A stretch of DNA of 35,130 bases from an uncultured Pseudomonadota bacterium (GTDB lineage: Bacteria; Pseudomonadota; Gammaproteobacteria; Burkholderiales; Thiobacillaceae), in the NCBI GenBank assembly GCA_903835655.1, contig CAILNT010000041.1:1-35130 (forward strand), written 5' to 3'. The translations under genes were made by a program, and so were the position numbers. The notes below the pieces were generated by a model. That model was given only the letters and a program-made list of their open reading frames with translations, made no database searches and had not been told where the DNA came from. Of the stretch, positions 7,517 to 17,511 are shown piece after piece. Position 1 is the first letter of the stretch; each line of letters opens with the position of its first letter.

Positions 7517-7532
7517 CGACCGAATACCCGGA

Positions 7533-9053
7533 TCAGAAGAAACCGAGTTTCTGCTCCGCGTAGCTGACCAACAGGTTCTTGGTCTGCTGGTAATGGTCGA
7601 GCATGACCTTGTGGGTCTCGCGGCCGATGCCGGATTCCTTGTAGCCGCCGAAAGCCGCGTGCGCCGGATAGGCGTGGTAGCAGTTGGTCCACACGCGCCC
7701 TGCCTTGATGGCGCGACCCATGCGATAGGCCACGTTGCCGTTGCGGCTCCAGACGCCAGCACCCAGGCCATAGAGCGTGTCGTTGGCGATCGCCAGGGCA
7801 TCGGCCTCGTCCTTGAACGTGGTCACGGCCAGCACCGGTCCAAAGATCTCTTCCTGGAAGATGCGCATCTTGTTGTGGCCCTTGAACAGGGTAGGCTGCA
7901 CGTAATAGCCGCCGTTCAGATCGTGGCCGACATCGGCCTGGGCGCCGCCGATCAGCACCTGGGCCCCTTCCTGCACGCCCAGATCGAGGTAAGACAGAAT
8001 CTTGGTCATTTGCTCCTTCGAGGCCTGGGCGCCCAGCATGGTGTCGGTGTCCAGCGGGTTGCCCTGCTTGATCGCCGCGACGCGGGCCAGACAGCGTTCC
8101 ATGAATTTTTCGTAGATGGACTCCTGGATCAGGGCGCGCGACGGACAGGTGCAGACCTCGCCCTGGTTGAAGGCGAACAGCACCAGGCCTTCGATGGCCT
8201 TGTCGAGGAAACCGTCGTCCGCGTCCATGACATCCGCGAAGAAGATGTTGGGCGACTTGCCGCCGAGTTCCAGCGTCGCCGGGATCAGATTGTTGGCGGC
8301 GGCCTGGGCGATGACGCGGCCGGTGGTGGTGGAACCGGTGAAGGCAATCTTGGCGATGCGGCGGCTGGTGGCCAGCGGCATGCCGGCTTCCCGGCCGTAG
8401 CCATTGACGATGTTGAGCACGCCCGGCGGCACGAGGTCGGCAATCAACTCGGCCAGGATCAGGATGCTGATCGGGGTGGATTCCGCCGGCTTCAGCACCA
8501 CGCAGTTACCGGCGGCGATTGCGGGGGCGAGCTTCCACGCCGCCATCAGGATCGGGAAGTTCCAAGGGATGATCTGGCCGACTACGCCTAGCGGCTCATG
8601 GTAATGATAGGCGACGGTGTTCTCGTCGATCTCGCTGATGCCACCTTCCTGGGCGCGCACACAACCGGCGAAGTAACGGAAGTGATCGAGTGCCAGCGGA
8701 ATGTCGGCGTTCAGGGTTTCACGGATCGGTTTGCCGTTGTCCACGGTTTCAACGTAGGCGAGCCGTTCGAGGTTGGCCTCCATGCGGTCGGCGATCTTGA
8801 GCAACACATTGGCACGCTCGCCGGGTGAGGTCTTTCCCCAGTGGTCGGCGGCTGCGTGGGCGGCGTCCAGCGCCAGCTCGACGTCTTCGGCGCCGGAGCG
8901 GGCGGCCTTGGTGAAGATGGAGCCGTCTATCGGGGTGACCACATCGAAGTATTCACCCTTGACCGGCGCGACCCACTTGCCTCCGATAAAGTTGTCGTAT
9001 TGGGCTTTGAAATGGACCAGGGCTTCGGCGCTTCCGGGTGCGGCATAAATCAT
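7533..9053 (-). CDS. NAD-dependent aldehyde dehydrogenase, AcoD/ExaC type
   Basis: A 506-aa cytosolic enzyme oxidising aliphatic aldehydes, most likely acetaldehyde, to the acid with NAD. The catalytic residues are visible: Glu262 in LELGGKSPN and Cys301 in the [11 protein letters not shown] motif. The cofactor region [10 protein letters not shown] (161-170), KPAESTP (188-194) and FTGSTTTG (238-245) match the family. Length is typical. I use ATG 9053, with AAGGAG 6 nt upstream; upstream in-frame codons would extend past the predicted sigma-54 promoter. The neighbours, a DUF779 protein and a divergent AcoR-type activator, are the usual setting for alcohol or acetoin catabolism. No alcohol dehydrogenase is present in the window. 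Confidence 0.92.
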   Translation of the reverse strand: MIYAAPGSAEALVHFKAQYDNFIGGKWVAPVKGEYFDVVTPIDGSIFTKAARSGAEDVELALDAAHAAADHWGKTSPGERANVLLKIADRMEANLERLAYVETVDNGKPIRETLNADIPLALDHFRYFAGCVRAQEGGISEIDENTVAYHYHEPLGVVGQIIPWNFPILMAAWKLAPAIAAGNCVVLKPAESTPISILILAELIADLVPPGVLNIVNGYGREAGMPLATSRRIAKIAFTGSTTTGRVIAQAAANNLIPATLELGGKSPNIFFADVMDADDGFLDKAIEGLVLFAFNQGEVCTCPSRALIQESIYEKFMERCLARVAAIKQGNPLDTDTMLGAQASKEQMTKILSYLDLGVQEGAQVLIGGAQADVGHDLNGGYYVQPTLFKGHNKMRIFQEEIFGPVLAVTTFKDEADALAIANDTLYGLGAGVWSRNGNVAYRMGRAIKAGRVWTNCYHAYPAHAAFGGYKESGIGRETHKVMLDHYQQTKNLLVSYAEQKLGFF

Positions 9054-9115
9054 GTTGTCTCCTTCGTATGGGGGGTAGTGCATCTTGATCGCTGCGCTGC
9101 AATCGGAAACCGCTA

Positions 9116-9131
9116 CGCAAGGACCATGCCA
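9116..9131 (-). promoter_or_regulatory. Sigma-54 (-24/-12) promoter of the aldehyde dehydrogenase
   Basis: On the minus strand TGGCAT (9126-9131), five bases, then TTGC (9117-9120) match the RpoN consensus TGGCAC-N5-TTGC with one mismatch. The start site would be near 9105, giving a leader of about 50 nt before ATG 9053. The divergent AcoR-type activator is the obvious regulator. Confidence 0.75.
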
Positions 9132-9209
9132 TCGCCGCTTCCGCCGCCGGCTCCCTGGTCGAAATGCGTAAAGCCGGCTTGCCCTGAGGCTAGTCGGCTG
9201 GCGCTGGCA

Positions 9210-9244
9210 CGTGTCAATATGGCACACCGTACCGAAGTGACACG
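9210..9244. promoter_or_regulatory. Possible activator-binding inverted repeat (UAS)
   Basis: CGTGTCA (9210-9216) and TGACACG (9238-9244) are perfect 7-bp inverted half-sites with 21 bp between them. They lie about 105-140 bp upstream of the predicted sigma-54 start, where enhancer-binding proteins usually bind, and just upstream of the activator's own -35. AcoR binding and autoregulation are inferred. Confidence 0.4.
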
Positions 9245-9266
9245 GTCCACCCACACGGCGCTGGCC

Positions 9267-9294
9267 TTGCGCGCGGCGTCCGAGGCCGTATAGT
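9267..9294 (+). promoter_or_regulatory. Sigma-70 promoter of the AcoR-like gene
   Basis: TTGCGC (9267-9272) and TATAGT (9289-9294) are spaced by 16 bp. The start site would be near 9301, 22 nt before ATG 9323, leaving room for the ribosome site GGAGG at 9311-9315. An in-frame GTG at 9293 would lie inside the -10, which supports the downstream start. Confidence 0.55.
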
Positions 9295-9322
9295 GCGTAA
9301 CGAAATTGTCGGAGGCGTCACG

Positions 9323-11284
9323 ATGCTCAACCCGCTGCCCAGAGGGTCCGCCACGGCCCTGCGCCAGGCGCGCAATCAGTTGTTCGAAAGCGGCGAATTG
9401 CCCAGCGGCACGCCGGTCGGAGCGGTCGTGGCCCGGTCCTGGATACGCAGCCAGGAAGCCGGCCTGGCGCCGGTCGGGGGCATCTCCGAGAACACCTGCC
9501 TGAACTCGTTCCAGCTCGCCAGAAGCATCGGCCGCCAGCAGGAACTGATCTCCCATGCCCGCCCGGTGATGGAATACCTCCATGCCCAGACCCGCGGCAG
9601 CGGCAGCGTAGTGATCCTGGCCGATGCTCACGGCATCCTGTTGCAAGCCGTGGGCGACGCCGATTTCCTGGATCGCTCCGAACGCGTGGCGCTAGCGCCG
9701 GGCGCTTCCTGGAACGAGCGTCACCGCGGCACCAATGCCATCGGCACGGCGCTGGCCGAGGCGGCCCCCGTGGTGATCAACGGCGCCGAACACTACCTGG
9801 AGCAAAACGGCTTTCTCACTTGCGCCGCGGCCACAGTGGCGGCACCCGATGGCCGCCTGTTGGGCGTACTGGACATCTCCGGAGACCAGCGTCGTCGCCA
9901 TCCGCATACTTTCTGCCTGGTGCGCACCGCCGCCCAGATGATCGAGAACCGCCTGTTCGAGGCCTATCAAGGCGTGCACCTGCGTTTTCATACCCTGGCG
10001 GAAGGGATCGGCACCCTGACCGAAGGCGTGGTCGCGCTTTCCGAAGACGGCCTGATCGCCGGCGCCAATCCGGCGGCCATGCGCATGCTCGGCCTGAATA
10101 GCGCCGACCTGGGCAGCAGGCCCATGGAACGGGTTTTTCACCTGCGCCTGTCCGACCTGGTCGACTGGGGCAATCATCACGGCAACGAACCCATGCTGGT
10201 GCGGCAGGCGACTCGCCAAGGCGAGCTGTTGTTCGTGCGCGTGGAAACCAGTCGTTTGGCGCGCCGGATAGCGTTGTCGCAGCCCGCGGCTGCGGTGCGA
10301 CCCGTACCGAGCGATGCCCTGGCCGCGCTCGACCTCGGCTGCCGCCACATCACCGCGGCCATCGACAAGGCGCGCAAGGTGCTGGACAAGCCCATACCGG
10401 TTCTGTTGCAGGGCGAATCGGGGGTCGGCAAAGAGGTCTTCGCCAACGCCATGCACCAATCCGGATCTCGCCGCGACCAGCCCTTCATCGCGGTCGATTG
10501 CTCGACCCTGCCGGAAAATCTGATCGAAGCCGAGTTGTTCGGCTACGTGTCGGGTGCCTTTACCGGTGCAAGGCGTGAGGGCTCGCCAGGCCGCATCCGC
10601 GAAGCACAGGGCGGCACCCTGTTCCTGGACGAGATCGGCGATATGCCGCAGGCCATGCAGACCCGTCTGTTGCGCGTACTGCAGGAACGCAAGATCACCC
10701 CGCTGGGCGGCGGCAAGACAGTGGCGGTGGACTTTGCCCTGATCTGCGCCACCCATCGCAACCTGAAAATCGAGATGCAGGCCGGCCGCTTCCGCGCCGA
10801 TCTCTATTACCGCATCAACGGCCTGACCCTGATGCTGCCGGCCCTGCGCGAACGCGAAGATCTTCCCACCTTGCTAGGACACCTGCTCGAAGAACTGCTG
10901 CCCGGCCGGCGCATTGCGCTCGATGCGGGTGTGGCCGCGGCCTTCGCCGATTTCACCTGGCCGGGAAACCTGCGCCAGTTGGTCAATGCGCTGCGCACCG
11001 CCTGCGCCCTGATCGAGCACGACGAGCAGCACATCGACTGGCAGCACCTGCCCGACGATCTGGTCGAGGATCTGCGCGGGCCACGCCCCCGTGAGCTCCT
11101 AACCACTTCTGAAAACCTGCAAGAGGTTTCCGCCACGGCCATCGGCCGAGCCATCGACCTCAGCCGCGGCAACCTGTCGCAAGCCGCGCGCCGACTCGGC
11201 ATCAGCCGCAACACCCTGTACCGCCGCCTGAAGAAAACCGGTGGGGCCGACAAGGTTGACCCCGCGCCATCCCCTCGGCCGTAA
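9323..11284 (+). CDS. Sigma-54-dependent activator, AcoR-like
   Basis: 653 aa. The N-terminal half is the signal-input part: an AcoR-like GAF region (about 50-205) with [14 protein letters not shown], followed by a PAS-like segment (about 230-310). The central AAA+ domain has Walker A GESGVGK (364-370), the sigma-54-contacting GAFTGA (411-416) and Walker B FLDEIGD (434-440). A Fis-type helix-turn-helix closes the protein ([19 protein letters not shown]). There is no receiver domain, so it is probably activated by a small ligand. It is divergent from the aldehyde dehydrogenase, which carries a matching -24/-12 promoter, and probably switches that gene on in response to acetoin, alcohol or aldehyde. 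Start chosen from GGAGG 7 nt upstream. Confidence 0.9.
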   Translation: MLNPLPRGSATALRQARNQLFESGELPSGTPVGAVVARSWIRSQEAGLAPVGGISENTCLNSFQLARSIGRQQELISHARPVMEYLHAQTRGSGSVVILADAHGILLQAVGDADFLDRSERVALAPGASWNERHRGTNAIGTALAEAAPVVINGAEHYLEQNGFLTCAAATVAAPDGRLLGVLDISGDQRRRHPHTFCLVRTAAQMIENRLFEAYQGVHLRFHTLAEGIGTLTEGVVALSEDGLIAGANPAAMRMLGLNSADLGSRPMERVFHLRLSDLVDWGNHHGNEPMLVRQATRQGELLFVRVETSRLARRIALSQPAAAVRPVPSDALAALDLGCRHITAAIDKARKVLDKPIPVLLQGESGVGKEVFANAMHQSGSRRDQPFIAVDCSTLPENLIEAELFGYVSGAFTGARREGSPGRIREAQGGTLFLDEIGDMPQAMQTRLLRVLQERKITPLGGGKTVAVDFALICATHRNLKIEMQAGRFRADLYYRINGLTLMLPALREREDLPTLLGHLLEELLPGRRIALDAGVAAAFADFTWPGNLRQLVNALRTACALIEHDEQHIDWQHLPDDLVEDLRGPRPRELLTTSENLQEVSATAIGRAIDLSRGNLSQAARRLGISRNTLYRRLKKTGGADKVDPAPSPRP

Positions 11285-11314
11285 GGCCCCTCCCACGCGG
11301 AGCATGGGGATGAC

Positions 11315-11343
11315 TGGCCGCGGTTTGTGGATTCGCGCGGCCA
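11315..11343. other. 8-bp hairpin in front of the nuclease-helicase gene
   Basis: TGGCCGCG (11315-11322) pairs exactly with CGCGGCCA (11336-11343) around a 13-nt loop. It lies 30 bp after the activator stop and ends 6 bp before ATG 11350. Without a T-tract it is not a standard terminator. Confidence 0.35.
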
Positions 11344-11349
11344 GGGCCT

Positions 11350-13011
11350 ATGCTCTCCGCTTTGCAGCTTCGGCCCCGACTCATGGCAACCCTGCTTCCC
11401 GACGGCTGGAGAGAACTCGGCGTGACCGGCGCCGCCCTGCGGGAGATCGAGACCCTGGCGCGTCTGGCCGATGCTTTGCCGGACGCGTACACCGTCTACC
11501 ACGCCGTGCACTGGACCAACCTGGAGCGCGGCTTCGCGGTCTACGGTGATATCGACTTCGCGGTGGTGAACCGCGCCGGCGATCTGCTCCTGGTGGAACA
11601 GAAAAGCGGCTTCCTGGAAGAAAGCCCGGACGGCCTGGTGAAGCACTACGCGCAGATGCGCAAGAGCGTGCCGCAGCAGATCGCCCGCACCGTCCAGGCT
11701 CTGCGCGCGAAGCTGAGCCAGCGCCCCCACTGCGACGGTGTTCATGTGGACTTCCTGCTGTATTGCCCGGACTATCTCATCCGCTGCGTGGAGAGCGCGG
11801 GCATTCCCGCGGACCGGATCGTGGATTCCCGGCGCCGTGACCACCTGGCGACAGTGATCGCCACCCTGCTTCCTCCGGGGGAACCGGGCAACCGCGCGCA
11901 GGAGGTGCACCGCTTCCTGCGCGACGTGATCCAGCTGGAAAAGGACGTGAGCGCGCTCATCGGCCGGGCGCGCGCCCTGGTCACCCGTGTTTCCGGTGGG
12001 CTGGCGCATTGGGCGCGACGACTGGAATTCACCCCTTTCCGCCTGCGGGTGACCGGCACGGCTGGCTCCGGCAAGACCCAGCTGGCCCTGGCCGAGTACC
12101 GCGCCGCGTTGGAGCGGGGTAAGCGCCCGCTCTACGTCTGTTTCAACCGCCCCCTGGCCGACCACATCTTGCAGATCGCTCCGGCCGGCGGGGTCATCGT
12201 CACGCTGCACATGCTTTGTGACCTGCGCGTGCGCGCCGTCGGAGAGACGCCGGATTTCACGCGCGCGGACGCCTTTGCCTGGTTGGCTACCCGTGCCGCT
12301 GAACTGCCGGTCACACAGGCGTGGCAGTTCGATACGGTCATCATCGACGAGGGACAGGATTTCACCGCCGAGTGGCGCGACCTGGTGCTGCGCCATGCGA
12401 AGCCGGACGGCCGGGTATTGTGGCTGGAAGATCCGATGCAGAACCTCTATGGCCGCCCACCCGTGGCGCTGCCGGGCTGGGTAAACCTGAACGCGCCCGG
12501 CAATTACCGCAGCCCCCGCCCCGTGGTCCGCTTGCTGCAATCCCTGTTGCCCGAGGGGATCGAGATGGAAGCGGCAGGCCCGCTGCATGACGCCGGCCTG
12601 GAAGTGCTGGTCTACAAGGACGCCACCGACCTGAAGGAACAGGTGAAGGAAGCAATACGGCTGTGCCTTGCGGCCGGTTTCAAGCGCGGCGAAATGGCGC
12701 TGCTCAGCTTCCGCGGGCGGGAACACTCTCTGCTGTTTCCCCATACCCGGCTCGGCCCCCACGGCCTGCGCACCTTCACCGGCGGTTATGACCTCCTGGG
12801 CCACCCCCAGTATTCGGAGGGGGAACTGCTGCTGGAGACGGTCTACCGTTTCAAGGGCCAGGCAGCGCCCGCCATCATCCTGGCCGAGATCGATTTCGAG
12901 TCCCTGGACGACCGGTCCAGGCGCAAGCTGTTCGTGGGGGCCACCCGGGCCATGATGAAGCTGGTGCTGGTGGTGTCGGCGCGCTCGGCCCAGGTTCTGA
13001 TCGAGGCTTGA
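11350..13011 (+). CDS. NERD-like nuclease / UvrD-type superfamily I helicase fusion
   Basis: 553 aa. The N-terminal third looks like a PD-(D/E)xK nuclease-related (NERD) domain: GDIDFAVV (D67 or D69) followed by LLLVEQKSG with E83 and K85 in the catalytic E-x-K position. The rest is a compact SF1 helicase: Walker A TGTAGSGKT (235-243), motif II IIDEGQDF (331-338), YRSPRP, and C-terminal YRFKGQAAPAIIL and FVGATRA motifs. It probably binds and processes nucleic acid, but repair versus defence cannot be told. ATG 11350 and ATG 11383 are both possible starts and neither has a good ribosome site. It stands alone between the AcoR-like gene and yebC. Confidence 0.75.
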   Translation: MLSALQLRPRLMATLLPDGWRELGVTGAALREIETLARLADALPDAYTVYHAVHWTNLERGFAVYGDIDFAVVNRAGDLLLVEQKSGFLEESPDGLVKHYAQMRKSVPQQIARTVQALRAKLSQRPHCDGVHVDFLLYCPDYLIRCVESAGIPADRIVDSRRRDHLATVIATLLPPGEPGNRAQEVHRFLRDVIQLEKDVSALIGRARALVTRVSGGLAHWARRLEFTPFRLRVTGTAGSGKTQLALAEYRAALERGKRPLYVCFNRPLADHILQIAPAGGVIVTLHMLCDLRVRAVGETPDFTRADAFAWLATRAAELPVTQAWQFDTVIIDEGQDFTAEWRDLVLRHAKPDGRVLWLEDPMQNLYGRPPVALPGWVNLNAPGNYRSPRPVVRLLQSLLPEGIEMEAAGPLHDAGLEVLVYKDATDLKEQVKEAIRLCLAAGFKRGEMALLSFRGREHSLLFPHTRLGPHGLRTFTGGYDLLGHPQYSEGELLLETVYRFKGQAAPAIILAEIDFESLDDRSRRKLFVGATRAMMKLVLVVSARSAQVLIEA

Positions 13012-13207
13012 GACCATGAATCCGAGCACGGACAGGGCGCGGGGCCCATCCCGGCGTCACACCCACCGGCCGCTTCTCGACGCTGGCGGTGTTTTCCTCG
13101 GTGCGTTTGGTGGGATACTAGCGCCCGTGGGCAGGCGGGGCACCATTCCAGCGGCCGCACTAGGACATTAGCGGCAAGTAACCGAATACAAAAGGAAATG
13201 CATCGTT

Positions 13208-13936
13208 ATGGCAGGTCATTCCAAATGGGCGAACATCCAGCACCGCAAAGGACGCCAGGACGCCAAGCGGGGCAAGGCATTCACCAAGCTGATCAAGGAA
13301 ATCACGGTCGCAGCGCGCATGGGCGGCGGCGACCCCAGCTTCAACCCGCGCCTGCGCCTGGCGATCGAAAAGGCCAAGGCGGAGTCCATGCCCAAGGACA
13401 ACATCGAGAACGCCACCAAGCGCGGCACCGGTGAACTGGAGGGCGTGAACTACGAGGAAATCCGCTACGAGGGCTACGGCCCCGGCGGCGCCGCGGTGAT
13501 CGTCGACTGCCTGACCGACAACCGCGTGCGTACCGTGGCCGATGTGCGCCACGCCCTCAACAAGTGCGGCGGCAACCTGGGGACCGATGGGTCCGTGGTG
13601 TTTCAGTTCAAGCATTGCGGCCAGATCATCCTCGCTCCTGGCGCGGATGAGGACCGGGTGATGGAAGTCGCCCTGGAAGCCGGCGCGGAAGACGTGATCA
13701 CGCATGAAGACGGCTCCATCGAAGTCCTCACCGCCCCCAACAACGATCTGGCCACAGTGAAGGAGGCGCTCGACGCCGCCGGTCTCACCACGGTGATGGC
13801 GGAAATCGCGATGAAGGCGCTCAACGAGACCGAGGTTAGCGGCGACGACGTGCTGAAGTTCAACAAGATGCTGGACATGCTCGATGACCTCGATGACGTC
13901 CAGGAAGTATTCACCTCGGCGATATTGCCGGAGTGA
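13208..13936 (+). CDS. yebC: YebC/PmpR family protein
   Basis: 242 aa, the normal family length. The N-terminal signature [18 protein letters not shown] and the [12 protein letters not shown] motif (about 91-102) identify it. Members were long annotated as transcriptional regulators; recent work on the family assigns a ribosome-associated role in relieving stalling at proline-rich stretches. It heads the conserved order yebC-ruvC-ruvA-ruvB, with 35 bp to ruvC. AAGGAAA lies upstream of the ATG. The acidic C-terminus ([17 protein letters not shown]) is typical. Confidence 0.95.
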   Translation: MAGHSKWANIQHRKGRQDAKRGKAFTKLIKEITVAARMGGGDPSFNPRLRLAIEKAKAESMPKDNIENATKRGTGELEGVNYEEIRYEGYGPGGAAVIVDCLTDNRVRTVADVRHALNKCGGNLGTDGSVVFQFKHCGQIILAPGADEDRVMEVALEAGAEDVITHEDGSIEVLTAPNNDLATVKEALDAAGLTTVMAEIAMKALNETEVSGDDVLKFNKMLDMLDDLDDVQEVFTSAILPE

Positions 13937-13971
13937 TGGATGGTTTGCTGAAGCCGTCGCGGGAGGCGTAA

Positions 13972-14529
13972 GTGGCTAACACCCCACACCTCTCGCCTCA
14001 GGTCTCACCGATACGATTGCTCGGACTCGATCCCGGCCTGCGAATCACCGGCTACGGCGTCATCGACAAACTCGGCCAAACGTTGACTTACGTCGCCAGC
14101 GGCGTGATCCGCACCGAGACCGGGGAACTGCCCGGGCGCATCAAGATCATCTTCGACGGTGTGATGGAAGTGCTGGCGCTGTTCCGGCCCGAGGTCGCAG
14201 CCATCGAGAAGGTGTTCGTCAACGTCAATCCCCAGTCCACCTTGTTGCTGGGCCAGGCGCGCGGGGCGGCGATCGCCGCGCTGACCTCGGCCGGACAGCC
14301 GGTGTTCGAATACACCGCCTTGCAGGTGAAACAGGCGGTGGTGGGCAACGGTCACGCAGATAAACAACAGGTGATGCACATGGTCAAACGACTCCTAGAT
14401 CTCCCCGCCGCACCGCGCTCGGATTCCGCCGACGCACTGGCTTGCGCAATCTGCCATGCCCACGGCGGCATGGGATTGGCCGGCCTGATGACCGTATCGC
14501 GCCGCCGCCGTGCGGGGAGAATGCTATGA
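13972..14529 (+). CDS. ruvC: Holliday junction endonuclease RuvC
   Basis: A 185-aa resolvase that cuts four-way junctions in recombination repair together with RuvAB. The four catalytic acidic residues are present at the spacing of E. coli RuvC: D20 ([12 protein letters not shown]), E79 (AAIEKVF), D151 and D154 ([13 protein letters not shown]). A GTG start at 13972 is supported by GGAGG five bases upstream. It gives about 13 residues more at the N-terminus than E. coli RuvC. The stop overlaps the next start (ATGA). Confidence 0.95.
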   Translation: MANTPHLSPQVSPIRLLGLDPGLRITGYGVIDKLGQTLTYVASGVIRTETGELPGRIKIIFDGVMEVLALFRPEVAAIEKVFVNVNPQSTLLLGQARGAAIAALTSAGQPVFEYTALQVKQAVVGNGHADKQQVMHMVKRLLDLPAAPRSDSADALACAICHAHGGMGLAGLMTVSRRRRAGRML

Positions 14530-15476
14530 ACCGCCAAGCGACGCTGCCGCTCGAACCCACGCCCACCGCCCTGGCGAATCCGGTCAAACGCTATTTTCTG
14601 GCGACACGGCCGGCGTTTCTCACCATCTCCCTGGCCGGCTGCCTGCTCGGATTCGCCACCGCACTGGACGCCTCCTTTTCCTGGCCTCTGGCCCTGCTGA
14701 CCTTGCTTCTGGCGGTGGCGACCCAGGCTGGCGTAAACGTGCTCAACGATTACTACGACCATCTCAACGGCAGCGATGCGGCCAACGTGGATCGGCTGTT
14801 TCCCTTCACCGGCGGCTCGCGTTTCATTCAGAACGGCGTTCTGTCGCCGCGCCAGACCCTGGCCTACGGCCTCCTGTTGTTTGCCGCGGGGATCGCCGGC
14901 GGCCTCTGGCTGATCGAGACGCGCGGCGCCGAGCTGTTCTGGATCGGCCTGACGGGGCTGTCGATCGGCTGGGCCTACTCCGCGCCCCCCCTGAAACTCA
15001 ACAGCCGTGGCCTGGGCGAACTCTGCGTGGCGGCGGGCTTTCTGCTCATCGTCGTCGGCGCCGACTTCGTACAACGCGGCGCCTTCTCGCCCAAGCCCTG
15101 GTTGATCGGCCTGCCCTACGCCCTCCTGGTGACCAATATCCTCTATATCAACCAGTTCCCGGACCGCGCCGCCGACATCCAGGCCGGCAAGCTACACTGG
15201 GTGGCACGGCTGTCGCCGGGCGCCGCCGCGCACGGCTACTGGCTGATCCTCCTGGCCGCAGCGGGCAGCCTGCTCCTGCTGGTGGCCGGTGGAGGTCTGC
15301 CGAGGCTGGCCCTGCTTTCCCTGCTGGCCATGCTGCCCGCACTCAAGGCCGGCCGCGTGTTGTCACAACACGCGGCCGATCCGGCGCAGTTGACTCCGGC
15401 CATTCAGATGACCATAGCCGCCGCGCATCTACAGCCGGTGCTGCTGGGCCTGGTGCTGGCCTGGAATCTCAAGTGA
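14526..15476 (+). CDS. UbiA-family prenyltransferase, MenA-like
   Basis: A 316-aa polytopic inner-membrane protein with about eight hydrophobic helices. The first Mg-diphosphate motif is [11 protein letters not shown] (74-84), and a second acidic motif, [10 protein letters not shown], lies around 210-220. NDYYD followed by GSD, rather than the NDxxDRxxD of UbiA, is closer to MenA (dihydroxynaphthoate prenyltransferase). It would attach a polyprenyl chain to an aromatic acceptor. It is inserted between ruvC and ruvA with ATGA and GTGA overlaps on both sides, so it is translated with the recombination genes. No other menaquinone genes are in the window, so the acceptor remains open. Confidence 0.8.
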   Translation: MNRQATLPLEPTPTALANPVKRYFLATRPAFLTISLAGCLLGFATALDASFSWPLALLTLLLAVATQAGVNVLNDYYDHLNGSDAANVDRLFPFTGGSRFIQNGVLSPRQTLAYGLLLFAAGIAGGLWLIETRGAELFWIGLTGLSIGWAYSAPPLKLNSRGLGELCVAAGFLLIVVGADFVQRGAFSPKPWLIGLPYALLVTNILYINQFPDRAADIQAGKLHWVARLSPGAAAHGYWLILLAAAGSLLLLVAGGGLPRLALLSLLAMLPALKAGRVLSQHAADPAQLTPAIQMTIAAAHLQPVLLGLVLAWNLK

Positions 15477-16051
15477 TCGGACGATTGACGGGCGTGCTGC
15501 TGGAAAAGCAGCCGCCGCAGATTCTGGTCGACGCCGGTGGCGTGGGCTACGAAGTGGATGTGCCGATGAGCACTTTCTATAATCTGCCTGCCTGCGGCGA
15601 GCGGGTGAGCCTGTGCACCCATTTCGTGGTGCGCGAGGACGTGCAGCAATTATTCGGCTTTCTCACCCAGAAGGAGCGCGCGGCCTTCCGCGAGCTCATC
15701 CGCATCTCCGGGGTAGGGCCCAAGCTCGCCTTGTCGGTGCTCTCCGGTCTCTCCGTGGACGATCTGGCGAACTGCATCGCCTTGCAGGACGCGGGTTACC
15801 TGGTCAGGGTGCCGGGCATAGGCAAGAAAACCGCCGAACGCCTCTTACTCGAACTCAAGGGCAAGCTGGCCGACGCCCTGCCGCAAGCCGCAGGTCTGGT
15901 CACGGCGAGCGTGGCCGGCGATGCGCTCAACGCGCTCCTGGCCCTGGGTTATTCGGACAAGGAAGCCCTGCCCGCCTTGAAACAATTGCCCGAAGGCTTG
16001 AGCCTGGAGGACGCCATCCGCCAGGCGCTGAAACTGCTGGCGAGGAAATAG
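15473..16051 (+). CDS. ruvA: Holliday junction DNA-binding protein RuvA
   Basis: 192 aa, normal length. The N-terminal OB fold starts [20 protein letters not shown]. Two helix-hairpin-helix motifs follow ([15 protein letters not shown] and [19 protein letters not shown]), and the C-terminal domain that contacts RuvB ends in [13 protein letters not shown]. It tetramerises on the junction and loads RuvB. The start is GTG 15473, overlapping the prenyltransferase stop (GTGA). The C-terminal part of the ruvA frame is 6 bp from ruvB. Confidence 0.96.
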   Translation: MIGRLTGVLLEKQPPQILVDAGGVGYEVDVPMSTFYNLPACGERVSLCTHFVVREDVQQLFGFLTQKERAAFRELIRISGVGPKLALSVLSGLSVDDLANCIALQDAGYLVRVPGIGKKTAERLLLELKGKLADALPQAAGLVTASVAGDALNALLALGYSDKEALPALKQLPEGLSLEDAIRQALKLLARK

Positions 16052-16057
16052 GCCGCC

Positions 16058-17101
16058 ATGCTCGAACCCGATCATCTCGTAGCGGATCGCCTGATCGCCC
16101 CCAGCCCCGCTTCACGCGAAGAAGAAGTCGCCGAGCGGGCGCTGCGGCCGCAACGCCTGTCCGAGTACGTCGGCCAGGCACGGGCGCGCGAACAACTGGA
16201 AATCTTCATCACCGCGGCGAAGAATCGCAAGGAGGCGCTGGATCACGTCCTCCTGTTCGGCCCTCCCGGCCTGGGTAAAACCACGCTGGCACACATCGTG
16301 GCGCGGGAAATGGGGGTCAACCTGCGCATGACTTCCGGCCCGGTACTGGAACGTGCGGGCGACCTGGCCGCGCTGCTCACCAACCTGGAACCGCATGACG
16401 TCCTGTTCATCGACGAGATCCACCGCTTGTCCCCAGTGGTGGAGGAAATCCTCTACCCGGCCCTGGAGGATTATCAGCTCGACATCATGATCGGCGAGGG
16501 TCCGGCCGCGCGTTCCGTGAAGCTGGACCTGCCGCCGTTCACGCTGATCGGCGCCACCACGCGCGCGGGGATGTTGACCAATCCGCTGCGCGACCGCTTC
16601 GGGATCGTCGCCCGCCTGGAGTTTTACACGCCGGAAGAACTGCGCCTGATCGTCAGCCGTTCGGCGCGCCTGCTGGGCGTGGAGACCTCGGAAGCGGGCG
16701 CCTACGAGATAGCCCGGCGCTCCCGTGGCACGCCGCGCATCGCCAACCGCCTGTTGCGCCGAGTACGCGACTACGCCGAAGTGAAGGCGAACGGCGAGGT
16801 GGATGTGGGCGTGGCGGATGCCGCCCTGAAAATGCTGGAAGTGGACAGCCTGGGCCTGGACGTGATGGACCGCAAACTGCTTTCCGCCATGCTGGAAAAA
16901 TTTTCCGGAGGCCCTGTGGGCCTGGAAAACCTGGCGGCGGCGATCGGCGAAGAGGCGGACACCATCGAGGATGTGCTGGAACCCTATCTGATTCAGCAAG
17001 GCTTCCTCGCTCGCACCCCCCGCGGCCGCGTCGCGCAGCCCCTGGCCTGGCGGCATTTCGGCCTGATGCAACCCGGGGTCGGGGCGGATTTGTTGTCATG
17101 A
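16058..17101 (+). CDS. ruvB: Holliday junction branch-migration ATPase RuvB
   Basis: 347 aa. AAA+ motor that drives branch migration with RuvA. Walker A is [12 protein letters not shown], Walker B is LFIDEIHRL, sensor 1 is GATTRAG and the arginine finger lies in LRDRFG. The winged-helix end contains the typical [12 protein letters not shown] near the C-terminus. The stop overlaps the ybgC start (ATGA at 17098-17101), joining the recombination genes to the Tol-Pal operon. Confidence 0.97.
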   Translation: MLEPDHLVADRLIAPSPASREEEVAERALRPQRLSEYVGQARAREQLEIFITAAKNRKEALDHVLLFGPPGLGKTTLAHIVAREMGVNLRMTSGPVLERAGDLAALLTNLEPHDVLFIDEIHRLSPVVEEILYPALEDYQLDIMIGEGPAARSVKLDLPPFTLIGATTRAGMLTNPLRDRFGIVARLEFYTPEELRLIVSRSARLLGVETSEAGAYEIARRSRGTPRIANRLLRRVRDYAEVKANGEVDVGVADAALKMLEVDSLGLDVMDRKLLSAMLEKFSGGPVGLENLAAAIGEEADTIEDVLEPYLIQQGFLARTPRGRVAQPLAWRHFGLMQPGVGADLLS

Positions 17102-17511
17102 AACTGAACGACGCCCCCTCTTTCGACTGGCCTGTGCGGGTCTACTGGGAAGATACCGATGCGGGTGGCGTGGTCTATTACGCCAACTACCTTAAATTCC
17201 TGGAACGGGCGCGCACCGAGTGGCTGTCCGCCCTGGGACTGGAACAGGATAGGCTGGCGCTGGACGCCGGCGTACTCTTCGTGGTGCGGCGGGTGGAGGC
17301 GGATTACCTGCGTCCGGCCCGCTTCAACGACCGCCTGCTGGTGCGCAGTCGCTTGAGTGAGCTGGGGCACGCCAGCCTGGTGATGCAGCAGGAAGTGCTA
17401 CGCGACAGCGAGCGCCTGCTCAGCGCGCGGGTACAAGTGGCCAGCGTCGAGCCCGTGAGCTTTCGTCCGGCTAGAATCCCCCGCTTCGTCACCGAAAAAA
17501 TACGACCCTGA
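17098..17511 (+). CDS. ybgC: Tol-Pal associated acyl-CoA thioesterase YbgC
   Basis: A 137-aa hot-dog-fold thioesterase. The 4-hydroxybenzoyl-CoA thioesterase-type active-site stretch [19 protein letters not shown] is at 17-35, with the conserved Asp in DTDAGG. It hydrolyses acyl-CoA or acyl-ACP thioesters in the cytoplasm and is linked to phospholipid metabolism. As in most proteobacteria it is first in the tol operon; its stop shares one base with the tolQ start (TGATG). Confidence 0.95.
   Translation: MKLNDAPSFDWPVRVYWEDTDAGGVVYYANYLKFLERARTEWLSALGLEQDRLALDAGVLFVVRRVEADYLRPARFNDRLLVRSRLSELGHASLVMQQEVLRDSERLLSARVQVASVEPVSFRPARIPRFVTEKIRP

Noticed and set aside
9200-9235. Second sigma-54 promoter facing the activator (TGGCAC at 9205)
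   Set aside because: No TTGC at the required distance after either TGGCAC.
9293-9322. Upstream GTG start for the AcoR-like gene
   Set aside because: It overlaps the predicted -10 element, and ATG 9323 has a well-spaced GGAGG.
10807-13029. Long minus-strand open frame opposite the activator and helicase genes
   Set aside because: It runs across two well-supported genes and an intergenic gap and shows only His/Gln-rich low-complexity sequence.
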